A DNA stretch of 64,000 bases from Cytobacillus sp. FSL H8-0458 (GTDB lineage Bacteria; Bacillota; Bacilli; Bacillales; Cytobacillaceae), in assembly GCF_038002165.1 (NCBI RefSeq), contig NZ_JBBOBR010000001.1, forward strand, positions 62,001-126,000, written 5' to 3'. Positions 17,071 to 25,094 of this stretch are shown here, one piece after another (positions within the stretch are counted from its first letter, which is position 1; each line of letters starts with the position of its first letter). The notes under the pieces were generated by a model. That model was not told where the DNA came from. It saw only the letters and a program-made list of their open reading frames with translations, and did no database searches. Position numbers and translations under genes: made by a program.

Positions 17071-17868
17071 TCATTTAAGGTGTTTCATTCTATCGAGGCC
17101 CTGACCCATGTCCTTTGCCTGATGGGAATCGGACCCATAAACCAGTGTAATGCCTTTTTTGGCCGCTGCTTCTGCAGCCCAATCGGGAGGATAGGACTCT
17201 TTGCATAACGGCTTGGCGAAACCGGCTCCGTTATAGTCGAGTTCATAGCCTTGAATATGCACCTCATCAAGTATTTGGTTTAGTTCCTCTCTAAATTCCC
17301 GATCAGCGGGATATTTTTTTTGGAATTTTTTCACCAGGGTGATATGCCCAACCCTTTTTGGTTTAAACGGCCCTAAATCTGCTTTTATTGATAGGAGCAA
17401 GGTGCGGAAGTAATTCAAATAAACCGCTTCAATAGAACCGTATTCTTCTATCATCTTTGCAAAAACATCCGGGCTGTAATCCAGGCATTCGTAGCGGCCC
17501 CCGTGCTTTAGAAAATGTACAGATAAAATAGAATCATCCAAATACTTTCCGTTTTTATCGAGGAAATCTCTGATCTCCCGTTCAAAGCCTTCAATGTAAT
17601 CCACTTCAAGCCCCGCATTAATCCTGATTCTTCCTTGATAAGCAGCTTTTATTCTTGAAATATCAGTAAAATATGTTTCAAGATTCTCTTTGCTCATCGC
17701 ACTGTCCCGGGCAGGTGCCGGGTCCTCAAAGCCCTCAGGGAGCGGAGCATGTTCAGTAAAAGAGATCTCCTTTAGACCCAGACTTATTGCTTTTTCAACA
17801 TAATCTTCCAATGAATCCTTTGTTCCATGCGGGCAATAGGGTGTGTGGATGTGTCCGTCTTTTAGCAT
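17071..17868 (-). CDS. hisJ: Histidinol-phosphatase HisJ (PHP family)
   Basis: PHP-domain phosphatase, 265 aa, that makes histidinol from histidinol phosphate in histidine synthesis. Metal-binding motifs: DGHIHTPYCPHG at the N-terminus, FTEHAPLP, SVHFLKHGG and C-terminal YGSDSHQAKDMG. Located away from a his operon, as in B. subtilis (hisJ, ytvP). Convergent with refZ with directly adjoining stop codons. Confidence 0.92.
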   Translation of the reverse strand: MLKDGHIHTPYCPHGTKDSLEDYVEKAISLGLKEISFTEHAPLPEGFEDPAPARDSAMSKENLETYFTDISRIKAAYQGRIRINAGLEVDYIEGFEREIRDFLDKNGKYLDDSILSVHFLKHGGRYECLDYSPDVFAKMIEEYGSIEAVYLNYFRTLLLSIKADLGPFKPKRVGHITLVKKFQKKYPADREFREELNQILDEVHIQGYELDYNGAGFAKPLCKESYPPDWAAEAAAKKGITLVYGSDSHQAKDMGQGLDRMKHLK

Positions 17869-18003
17869 ATCAAGAGCTTCCTTTCTGCAATGGTTTAATT
17901 GATGCAGTACTCAAGTCTCTTTTTTATATATCTCCTAAATAAAGAAGGAAATCATTTATAAAAAGCGAATTGTTTGTATTTGAACAGTTCATATAGTTCA
18001 ATT

Positions 18004-18292
18004 AAAAAGGCGGTTTTCAGTTGCTTTTTGTATATTATTTTCTGAGTTGATTGCAGCGGAAGGTGCGAGATCCTCGAAAATGCTATCGCATTTTCTTCGT
18101 GCGATGTTTTTTCGGGGAAGCTTATTCAACGTCCTGCGGGAGTAGGGGGACAGGTGAGACCCCGCAGACGCGGAGCGTTGAGGAGGCTCACCGCCCGCCC
18201 CGCGGTTTGCTGAGCATCCTGGAGCAGCAATCAACGGACAACATTGAAAGGCAAAAACAACAATTTATACGAAAAGAACCTTGAAAAAAGCC
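18004..18292 (+). repeat. Dispersed palindromic repeat, copy A (long form)
   Basis: GC-rich intergenic repeat, nearly identical to copy B (29473-29751, opposite strand) from the flanking GTATATTATTTT and GAGTTGATTG through GATCCTCGAAAATGC, CCTGCGGGAGTA, AGACCCCGCAGACGC, GGCTCACCGCCCGCCCC to ATCAACGGACAACATTG and AACAACAATTTATA. Outer GGTGAG/CTCACC and GGGG/CCCC segments form a long hairpin. Between GATCCT and CCTGCGGG lies ~65 nt not present in copy C (24452-24622), apparently a nested palindrome. ORFs across it are not conserved between copies. With flanking DNA this fills most of the hisJ-ezrA gap. Confidence 0.85.
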
Positions 18293-18516
18293 ATTTAAAA
18301 ATACAGATGCTATAGTTATTTTTCGAAAATAGCATTTTAGGTGAGATATTAAAGAAGAAATTCATAAAAAAATGAAATAAATAGTCAAAAAATGTCGTTT
18401 ACATGGTATCATAAAAGCATTGAAAATAACATGTGAAAATAAAGAAACGCCTCACGCTATTAAATAAAAACTTTAAATATACATACTGGCTCGGGAACAG
18501 AACAGGGGGCTTTAAA

Positions 18517-20205
18517 ATGGAATACATAATTGGAGCTATAGTCATTCTTTTATGCCTATATCTCACCGGATATTTTTTAAAGAAAAAACATTACAAAGAA
18601 ATTGACAGGCTGGAAACATGGAAGATGGACATAACGGACCGCCCTGTTCTAGATGAAATGTCTAGAGTTAAAAAGCTGAATATGACGGGGCAGACAGAGG
18701 AATTGTTTGAACGCTGGAGAAATGAATGGGATGAAATAGTTACATCACAGCTTCCGGATGTGGAAGAATTGTTATTTGATGCTGAAGAGAGCATAGATAA
18801 ATACCGCTTTAAAAATTCCCAGGAAATTCAGGGGAGAATAGAAAAAAGATTAACCGAGATAGAAGAAAACATCAAAAATCTGCTTACTGAATTGAATGAG
18901 CTGGTAGGCAGTGAAGAGAAAAATCGAGCGGAAATTGAAGAATTGAAAGAAATGTACCGCCAATGCAAAAAGTCTCTTCTTGCACACCGCCATACATTCG
19001 GAAAATCCGAAAAAATTCTTGAAGAACAGCTGGATGAAGCATTGGCCAAATTTGAAGAGTTCGATGACAAAACCGAAAAGGGCAATTACCTTGAAGCACG
19101 TGAAATCCTTCTTATAATCAAAGCGCTTATTGAGGATTCACAAGCCAAAATGGAAGCTATACCAAGCCTGATGGTTGACTGTCAATCCAAGATTCCTTCC
19201 GAGCTGGAAGAGTTGAGAGATGGGTACAAGGAAATGCTGGAGCAGGGCTATCTGCTTGATCACCTGCAAATAGATAAAGAAATTGAGAGGCTTGAAGAAC
19301 AAGTAAATGGATATGCCGGCTCCATTGATCAAGCACAAATCGAGGAAGTTCAAACAGGAGTCGAAGAGATTAAAGATAATATTGAACATCTGTATGATCT
19401 GCTCGAAAAGGAAGTACATGCCAGACATTACTTAAGCCAGCAGGATGAGGCAACGAGAACCATGCTTTATAATAACCGTGATATGAACAACCAGCTAAAG
19501 ACTGAGATAGCTGCTGTCCGGAATAGCTATCATGTTCCAGAAAAGGACCTTGAAATTCAAATCCACCTGGAGAAAAAAATAAGCGGGCTGTTCAAAAAAT
19601 TCGAAGTGCTGGAGCATAAGATTAAGAGCCAGAGTACTCCCCATACAGTTCTAAGAGAAGAGCTTGCGGAAGTCAAGGAACACATTGAGGAGATTTCAGA
19701 TGAGCAGACAGCCTTTGCCGAAAAGCTTCAGGCTTTACGAAAAGACGAAATGTCTGCAAGGGAAAAAGTAAAAGAATTAAGCAAGAAAGTGGCTGAAACA
19801 ATAAGGCTTATCACCAAAAACAACGTGCCAGGAGTTTCCCAGGAATATAAATACTTGATCCAGGATGCGAAAGAAAGCATAGATAATGTGCTGGCTAAGC
19901 TCGATGAAAAACCATTGAATATTCCTTCGGTCCAGCAATATCTTGAAGTTGCGGTGCTGACTGTTGATAAGGCTGCTGATTCTGTGAGTGATATGATTGA
20001 GACGATCCTTCTCGCTGAGAAGGTCATCCAATATGGCAACCGATACAGAAGCAGTTATCCATCTATTGATAATGGATTAAGAGAAGCAGAGGCCTCATTC
20101 AGAAGCTATGAATATAAAAAAGCATTGGAGCAGGCTGCCTCTTCAATTGAAGAAGTCGATCCGGGCGCAATCAAGAGAATTGAAGAATTAATAACTGAAC
20201 AATAA
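18517..20205 (+). CDS. ezrA: Septation ring formation regulator EzrA
   Basis: Membrane-anchored cell division protein that binds FtsZ and limits Z-ring assembly away from midcell. 562 aa from ATG 18517 (MEYIIGAIV), the same length as B. subtilis EzrA; RBS AGGGGG 7 nt upstream. The in-frame start at 18433 would add 28 residues before the membrane helix and lacks an RBS. Topology: one N-terminal helix (residues 3-22, IIGAIVILLCLYLTGYFL) then spectrin-like coiled-coil repeats (many heptads rich in E, K and L) in the cytoplasm. The MTGQTEELFERWRNEWDEIV segment is characteristic. Confidence 0.96.
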   Translation: MEYIIGAIVILLCLYLTGYFLKKKHYKEIDRLETWKMDITDRPVLDEMSRVKKLNMTGQTEELFERWRNEWDEIVTSQLPDVEELLFDAEESIDKYRFKNSQEIQGRIEKRLTEIEENIKNLLTELNELVGSEEKNRAEIEELKEMYRQCKKSLLAHRHTFGKSEKILEEQLDEALAKFEEFDDKTEKGNYLEAREILLIIKALIEDSQAKMEAIPSLMVDCQSKIPSELEELRDGYKEMLEQGYLLDHLQIDKEIERLEEQVNGYAGSIDQAQIEEVQTGVEEIKDNIEHLYDLLEKEVHARHYLSQQDEATRTMLYNNRDMNNQLKTEIAAVRNSYHVPEKDLEIQIHLEKKISGLFKKFEVLEHKIKSQSTPHTVLREELAEVKEHIEEISDEQTAFAEKLQALRKDEMSAREKVKELSKKVAETIRLITKNNVPGVSQEYKYLIQDAKESIDNVLAKLDEKPLNIPSVQQYLEVAVLTVDKAADSVSDMIETILLAEKVIQYGNRYRSSYPSIDNGLREAEASFRSYEYKKALEQAASSIEEVDPGAIKRIEELITEQ

Positions 20206-20210
20206 AAAAA

Positions 20211-20243
20211 AACAGATCCGATTATCGGATCTGTTTTTTTTAA
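20211..20243 (+). terminator. ezrA terminator
   Basis: Perfect stem AACAGATCCGAT (20211-20222) with ATCGGATCTGTT (20224-20235), actual loop a few nt, then T-run; A-run upstream could make it bidirectional. Confidence 0.88.
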
Positions 20244-20258
20244 AAAGGAATCTGTCTG

Positions 20259-20290
20259 GCTCCATACGCCGATAAGCGGGCGCATGGAGC
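20259..20290. repeat. Short palindrome with CCCGCTTATCGGC core
   Basis: GCTCCATACGCC (20259-20270) pairs with GGCGCATGGAGC (20279-20290) with one wobble. The minus-strand 13-mer CCCGCTTATCGGC (20280-20268) is identical to 45237-45249. Confidence 0.5.
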
Positions 20291-20340
20291 TTCTTTATCG
20301 CAGTCAAACTGCCCGTAAAGGCCCGATTGGTTCAACTAAC

Positions 20341-20373
20341 AATCAGCGGGGAGAAAAGCACTCCCTGCTGATT
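20341..20373 (-). terminator. braB terminator
   Basis: 13-bp stem AATCAGCGGGGAG (20341-20353) with CTCCCTGCTGATT (20361-20373), one mismatch, just downstream of the braB stop. Confidence 0.65.
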
Positions 20374-20387
20374 GAAGTTTCACTTTA

Positions 20388-21731
20388 TTATTCGTTGCCA
20401 GCAATTGTTTTTTTTGACTCCCCAACTGCAATTGCCAGGAAGTAGCCTATAACAGCCCCTGCTATGGCAGGCACAATCCAGCCGATACCCTCAGCAAAAA
20501 ATGGGAGGAATTGAAGTGAGTCTGTGATAAAGGATACATCCATTCCAGCTGTTTTTAGGCCATCCACAAAACTAATTAATCCTGTTGGAATTAATGCTCC
20601 AATATATACGACAGAGTAGCCATTAAAGGCATTGTGCATAAAGGATAGCGATATCAGTACAATGGCCAGCGGATAAATTATGATCAAAATTGGCAATGAA
20701 AGCTGAATCAGCTGAGTTAAACCAATGTTTGCAACCACCATACTGAACAGTGAAAGGATGATTACAATGGTTTTATAGGATATTTTTGGGAGCAGTTTAT
20801 GAAAGTATTGCGCACAAGCGGAAACGAGACCGATTGAGGTTGTCAGGCATGCTACCGTTATGGCCAGCCCCAGGATCACTGCTCCCGCAGATCCAAATAG
20901 ATATTGAGAAGCGGCAGATAGGATGGCGCCGCCATTATCGAATTCACCTATAGCTTCCGTACTTGTTGCACCGATATATGCAAGAGATAAATATACCGCC
21001 GCAAGACCGGCAGCAGCTATCAGTCCGGCAGTAATGCAAATTTTCATAAGTGAGTGTTTATTTGTCACACCCATACCCTGTATTGAACTGATAACGATAA
21101 TACCGAATACCAGAGCTGCAATTGTATCCATCGTCAGGTAACCTTCAATGAAGCCTTTAAAGAACGGCCCCTCTGCATATGCCCCCTCTGGCGCCTGCAG
21201 TTCGCCCATAGGAGTAATAATGCTTTTTATAACCAGAACAGCAAGAATAATGAGCAAGGCAGGTGTAAAAATATTGCCGATTCTATCCACTAATTTCGAT
21301 GGATTGAGAGAAAGCCAGGCTGTGATGCCAAAAAAAGCAATGGTATAAATCAATAGCGAAAAAGTACTATTGGAAGCGGTTTCAGATAAGAACGGAGTAA
21401 CCCCAATTTCATAAGCAACTGTCCCTGTACGCGGGATTCCGAAAAATGGTCCAATGGCTAAGTACATAATAATAGTAAAAATAATTCCGTATAAAGGGTG
21501 AACGCGGCTTGCAATTGTCTGTAAATCACCATTTTTGGCAATGGCGATAATACCTAGAAGCGGCAATCCAACCCCTGTAATTAAAAATCCAATAATAGCA
21601 GTCCATACACTTGTGCCGGCAGCTTGTCCCAGGAAGGGAGGAAAAATCATATTTCCTGCCCCAAAGAATAGAGCAAATAACATGAGTCCGACGGCGAGAA
21701 TTTGTTTTGGTGCCAATGTTTTATTCTCCAT
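20388..21731 (-). CDS. braB: Branched-chain amino acid transporter BraB (BrnQ family)
   Basis: LIVCS-family secondary transporter importing leucine, isoleucine and valine, about 447 aa with some 12 hydrophobic helices. Signature GLMLFALFFGAGNMIFPPFLGQAAG near the N-terminus. Start ATG 21731 (MENKTLAPKQ) follows AGGAGG by 7 nt; an upstream in-frame ATG at 21761 has no RBS. Position between ezrA and the nifZ-type desulfurase matches B. subtilis braB. The upstream region has an AATGTTTAGAACATT palindrome close to the start, a possible control site. Confidence 0.9.
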   Translation of the reverse strand: MENKTLAPKQILAVGLMLFALFFGAGNMIFPPFLGQAAGTSVWTAIIGFLITGVGLPLLGIIAIAKNGDLQTIASRVHPLYGIIFTIIMYLAIGPFFGIPRTGTVAYEIGVTPFLSETASNSTFSLLIYTIAFFGITAWLSLNPSKLVDRIGNIFTPALLIILAVLVIKSIITPMGELQAPEGAYAEGPFFKGFIEGYLTMDTIAALVFGIIVISSIQGMGVTNKHSLMKICITAGLIAAAGLAAVYLSLAYIGATSTEAIGEFDNGGAILSAASQYLFGSAGAVILGLAITVACLTTSIGLVSACAQYFHKLLPKISYKTIVIILSLFSMVVANIGLTQLIQLSLPILIIIYPLAIVLISLSFMHNAFNGYSVVYIGALIPTGLISFVDGLKTAGMDVSFITDSLQFLPFFAEGIGWIVPAIAGAVIGYFLAIAVGESKKTIAGNE

Positions 21732-21992
21732 ATATATCCTCCTGAAATAGTTCCATATCATAATGTTTAGAACATTTTCATATTAGCACAGGAACTAAAA
21801 AAAATGTCGAAAAAATACGAAGTCTCAATATTTAGTATTTTATAATAATAAAATTGAAATGTACTGTGCTCAAATTACAATAATATCAGCTTTCCACTTG
21901 AAAATTAATCTATTCATTTGGTTAAACTGTTCAAACTTGCTTAATTTAAATAGTAAAGAATTGATTATTTGGTTAAAAAGCTTCAATTACAA

Positions 21993-22021
21993 TTTCCAAT
22001 CTTCAGTGGTTATGATATGAT
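21993..22021 (+). promoter_or_regulatory. Candidate promoter of the nifZ-thiI operon
   Basis: TTTCCA (21993-21998), 17-nt spacer, TATGAT (22016-22021). Upstream in the 333-nt braB-nifZ gap two imperfect copies of an ATTTGGTTAAA...TTCAA motif lie about 52 bp apart (near 21917 and 21968); nothing else is evident. Confidence 0.5.
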
Positions 22022-22064
22022 TTAAAGTTGGCTATAGGGTTATCGGAAAGGAAAGGAGAAGACC

Positions 22065-23210
22065 GTGATTTATTTAGATAACAGTGCTACAACTAAACCA
22101 TATAAAGAAGTGCTTGATTCTTATATAAAGGTTTCTTCAGAATACTTTGGGAATCCCTCTTCCCTGCACGAATTTGGAGGTAAGGCAGAGAGGCTGCTGA
22201 TGCAGGCGCGTGAGCAAATTGCCCAATTGTTGAATGTTAAGAACAACGAAGTATATTTCACATCCGGAGGGACAGAAAGCAATAACCTTGCTATAAAAGG
22301 AACTGCATTAATGCATAGGAAAAGAGGCAGCCATATTATCACCACCGGCCTGGAACATGCTTCTGTAAGGGAGACTGCAGATCAGCTGAAAGAATTGGGC
22401 TATCGAATTACCGTCATTGAACCGGACAGTAAAGGTATTATCCATGCTGAAGACATTGAAAAGGAAATTACACAGGAAACTGTTTTAGTGTCTGTTATGC
22501 ACGTAAATAATGAAATTGGTTCCATTCAGCCAATAAATGAAATAGGTGCGATGCTGAAGAAACATGCGCGGGTCATATTCCATGTAGACCATGTCCAGGG
22601 AATCGGCAAAGTTCCTCTTGACCTTTATCAGTCGAGCGTAGATTTGTGTACGATTTCTGCTCATAAATTCCACGGTTTGAAGGGGAATGGAGTTTTGTTC
22701 ATTCGTGAGGGACTTCGTCTTTCGCCGTTGCTATCCGGGGGCAATCAGGAATGGAAAATGAGAAGCGGCACAGAAAATGTAGCTGGAATTGTAGCGATGG
22801 CAAAGGCACTAAGGCTTACGATGAATAATATGGAAAGACATTTAAGCCGGCTTACATCCATCAAAACCTATATTATGGAGGAGATAGGAAGAATTGAGGG
22901 CATTACAGTTCATACCCCTGAAAAAAATTCTGCTCCTCACATCGTCAATTTCTCCATAAAAGGATTCAAAGCAGAGGTATTTGTCCACGCTTTAGAAGAG
23001 CACGGAATTTTCATTTCAACTACAAGTGCCTGCTCTTCGAAGAAATCTGCTGCCAGCAGTACCCTGTTGGCTATGGGAATTCCTGAAATGGATGCAAAAA
23101 GTGCAGTCCGTGTCAGTTTGTCTTATGATAATACGAAGGAAGAGGCAGAGATTTTTATACAGGCGGCAAAAGAGACCGTTATTAGGCTAAGAGAGGTTAT
23201 GAAACCATGA
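22065..23210 (+). CDS. nifZ: Cysteine desulfurase (NifZ/IscS type) for tRNA thiolation
   Basis: PLP-dependent class V aminotransferase-fold enzyme, 381 aa, that takes sulfur from cysteine as a persulfide. N-terminal IYLDNSATTKPY, PLP lysine in CTISAHKFHGLKGNG, and catalytic cysteine in the loop STTSACSSKK. Start GTG 22065 with AAAGGAG. It overlaps thiI by 4 nt (ATGA), and in B. subtilis this desulfurase hands sulfur directly to ThiI for 4-thiouridine formation, so a dedicated partner role is likely here too. Confidence 0.93.
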   Translation: MIYLDNSATTKPYKEVLDSYIKVSSEYFGNPSSLHEFGGKAERLLMQAREQIAQLLNVKNNEVYFTSGGTESNNLAIKGTALMHRKRGSHIITTGLEHASVRETADQLKELGYRITVIEPDSKGIIHAEDIEKEITQETVLVSVMHVNNEIGSIQPINEIGAMLKKHARVIFHVDHVQGIGKVPLDLYQSSVDLCTISAHKFHGLKGNGVLFIREGLRLSPLLSGGNQEWKMRSGTENVAGIVAMAKALRLTMNNMERHLSRLTSIKTYIMEEIGRIEGITVHTPEKNSAPHIVNFSIKGFKAEVFVHALEEHGIFISTTSACSSKKSAASSTLLAMGIPEMDAKSAVRVSLSYDNTKEEAEIFIQAAKETVIRLREVMKP

Positions 23211-24415
23211 TAAATTATGACCGTATACTTATACGATATGGAGAAATCTCCACAAAAGGCAGAAACCGCAATAAGTTTGTCGATAAACTAAGAAAAAGCA
23301 TATACGATGTGCTGAATGAATTTCCCGGCATCAAGATAGAATCTACAAGAGACCGAATGTACGTTGTTTTGAATGGTGCTGATGGCAGAGAGGTTGCTGA
23401 TCGCCTTAAAGGCATCTTTGGCATTCAGTCATTTAGTCCCGCTGTGAAAGTCAATAAAGATATCGAAGAAATGAAAGCAGCAGCATTGGCATTGTTTTTA
23501 AAACATTTTAATGAAGGAAAGACTTTCAAGATTACGGCTAAGAGAGCCGATAAAAGCTTTCCTTTAAATACTGACGAACTTAATCATGAATTTGGCGGAC
23601 ACCTCCTGAAGAATGTACAGGGTCTAAAAGTGAACGTAAAAAAACCGGATATCAATCTGCAGATTGAAGTCCGTGAAGAAGCGGCTTACTTATCATGCGA
23701 AACGATTGAGGGGGCTGGCGGCCTTCCTGCAGGTTCGAGCGGAAAAGCCATGCTTATGCTCTCCGGGGGAATTGACAGCCCGGTAGCAGGTTACTTATCC
23801 ATGAAGAGAGGATTGGAAATTGAAGCTGTCCATTTTCACAGCCCGCCTTTCACGAGTGAGCGTGCAAAGCAAAAAGTAATTGATTTGACAGAAAAGCTTG
23901 CGAATATTGCTGGAACTGTTGTTCTCCATATTGTCCCATTTACTGAAATCCAGCAGCAGATCCATCAGCAGGTTCCTTCGAATTATACGATGACAACAAC
24001 AAGAAGATTAATGCTCCGGATCACTGATGAAATCCGCGATAAAAACGATGGCCTGGCCATTATCACCGGGGAAAGCCTTGGACAGGTAGCAAGCCAGACA
24101 CTTGAGAGCATGTTTGCCATTAACGATGTCACGACAACACCTATTCTGCGGCCGCTGATCACAACGGATAAATCAGAAATCATCGACATTGCCCAAACCA
24201 TCGATACGCACGATATATCGATCAGGCCATTTGAAGATTGCTGTACCGTTTTTGTTCCTTCATCACCGAAAACAAAACCAAAACGCGAAAAAGTCCGCCG
24301 CTTTGAAAGCTTTGTTGACTTTGAACCTCTTATCGCAAAAGCAGTTGAGGATACCGAAAAGCTGGTTATTAAACCTCAATTGCGCAATGAAGACTCTTTT
24401 GGGGAGTTATTTTAA
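23207..24415 (+). CDS. thiI: tRNA 4-thiouridine synthetase ThiI
   Basis: Forms s4U8 in tRNA and can feed sulfur to thiazole synthesis. 402 aa: N-terminal ferredoxin-like and THUMP region (about 1-165), then an adenylating PP-loop domain with MLSGGIDSPVAGYLSMKRG. The C-terminal rhodanese domain found in the E. coli protein is absent, the normal Bacillus form, so persulfide must come directly from the upstream desulfurase. Translationally coupled to it. Confidence 0.95.
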   Translation: MINYDRILIRYGEISTKGRNRNKFVDKLRKSIYDVLNEFPGIKIESTRDRMYVVLNGADGREVADRLKGIFGIQSFSPAVKVNKDIEEMKAAALALFLKHFNEGKTFKITAKRADKSFPLNTDELNHEFGGHLLKNVQGLKVNVKKPDINLQIEVREEAAYLSCETIEGAGGLPAGSSGKAMLMLSGGIDSPVAGYLSMKRGLEIEAVHFHSPPFTSERAKQKVIDLTEKLANIAGTVVLHIVPFTEIQQQIHQQVPSNYTMTTTRRLMLRITDEIRDKNDGLAIITGESLGQVASQTLESMFAINDVTTTPILRPLITTDKSEIIDIAQTIDTHDISIRPFEDCCTVFVPSSPKTKPKREKVRRFESFVDFEPLIAKAVEDTEKLVIKPQLRNEDSFGELF

Positions 24416-24451
24416 TTTACATTCGGGATAATGTTTAAAGTGGTATATGGA

Positions 24452-24622
24452 TAAAGGCTTTATTTTGCTGAGATGATTGTAGCGGAGGGCGCTTGCTCCT
24501 GCGGGAGGAGAGGGAACGGGAGACCCCGCAGGCGAAGCCGAGGAGCTCTGTTCCTCCCCGCGGAAAGCAAGTGACCGCAGCGGCAAATCAACGGGCTTCA
24601 TCTAAATGCTAAAACAGCCTTT
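24452..24622 (+). repeat. Dispersed palindromic repeat, copy C (short form)
   Basis: Related to copies A and B: shares GATTGTAGCGGAGG, CTCCTGCGGGAGGAG, GAGACCCCGCAGGCG, CCCCGCGGAAAGCAAG, GCAAATCAACG, and outer AAAGGCT/AGCCTTT arms, but lacks the ~65-nt nested segment. Located between thiI and the spore protein gene. Confidence 0.8.
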
Positions 24623-24662
24623 GAACTTCAAAAAAATAATACAACAATTACCAATTAATTAG

Positions 24663-24693
24663 TGTATATGGCCATGTGATTCTACACATTCTA
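24663..24693 (+). promoter_or_regulatory. sigma-G-type promoter of sspA
   Basis: TGTATA (24663-24668), 18-nt spacer, CATTCTA (24687-24693), close to the forespore sigma-G pattern TGMATA-N18-CATNNTA; 25 nt before the ATG. Confidence 0.7.
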
Positions 24694-24717
24694 TACTCAC
24701 AAGGAGGTGAAAATCAC

Positions 24718-24921
24718 ATGGCAAACAACAACAGCTCAAACCAACTTCTAGTTCCTGGAGTACAACAAGCTCTTGACCAAATGAAGTACGAAATCGCTAC
24801 TGAATTCGGTGTAAACCTTGGTGCTGAAACTACTTCTCGCGCTAACGGTTCTGTAGGTGGAGAAATCACTAAGCGTTTAGTTCAAATGGCTGAACAGCAA
24901 TTAGGCGGTTTCCAAAGATAA
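24718..24921 (+). CDS. sspA: Small acid-soluble spore protein, alpha/beta type
   Basis: 67-aa DNA-binding protein that coats and protects spore DNA and is degraded at germination. Conserved family blocks: [25 protein letters not shown] (with the GPR protease cleavage region EIATEFG) and [26 protein letters not shown]. Start ATG 24718 follows a near-perfect AAGGAGGTGA; the ORF can be extended to 24676 but that would include the promoter. Position next to thiI is that of B. subtilis sspA. Confidence 0.96.
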   Translation: MANNNSSNQLLVPGVQQALDQMKYEIATEFGVNLGAETTSRANGSVGGEITKRLVQMAEQQLGGFQR

Positions 24922-24938
24922 TTAAATAATATGGCTAC

Positions 24939-24970
24939 AAGGAGCAGGAATCATTCCTGCTCCTTATTTT
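24939..24970 (+). terminator. sspA terminator
   Basis: Perfect 12-bp stem AAGGAGCAGGAA (24939-24950) with TTCCTGCTCCTT (24954-24965), then ATTTTTAT. Confidence 0.88.
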
Positions 24971-25094
24971 TATGCAAAAAATACTTTCAAAAAATAAATA
25001 ATTTTAAATTTTAGAATAATTTAGTATAATAATTTCTATAGAATATACAGCCATGTTTATACACCGGAAAAAGACATTGTCAGGGGGAGATTCG

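Noticed and set aside
18051..18284. ORFs inside repeats A, B and C (for example 18051-18284 and 29501-29698) that start with similar protein sequences
   Set aside because: The similarity is that of the DNA repeat; reading frames diverge after the central indel, end at different places and lack ribosome sites, so no coding selection is visible.
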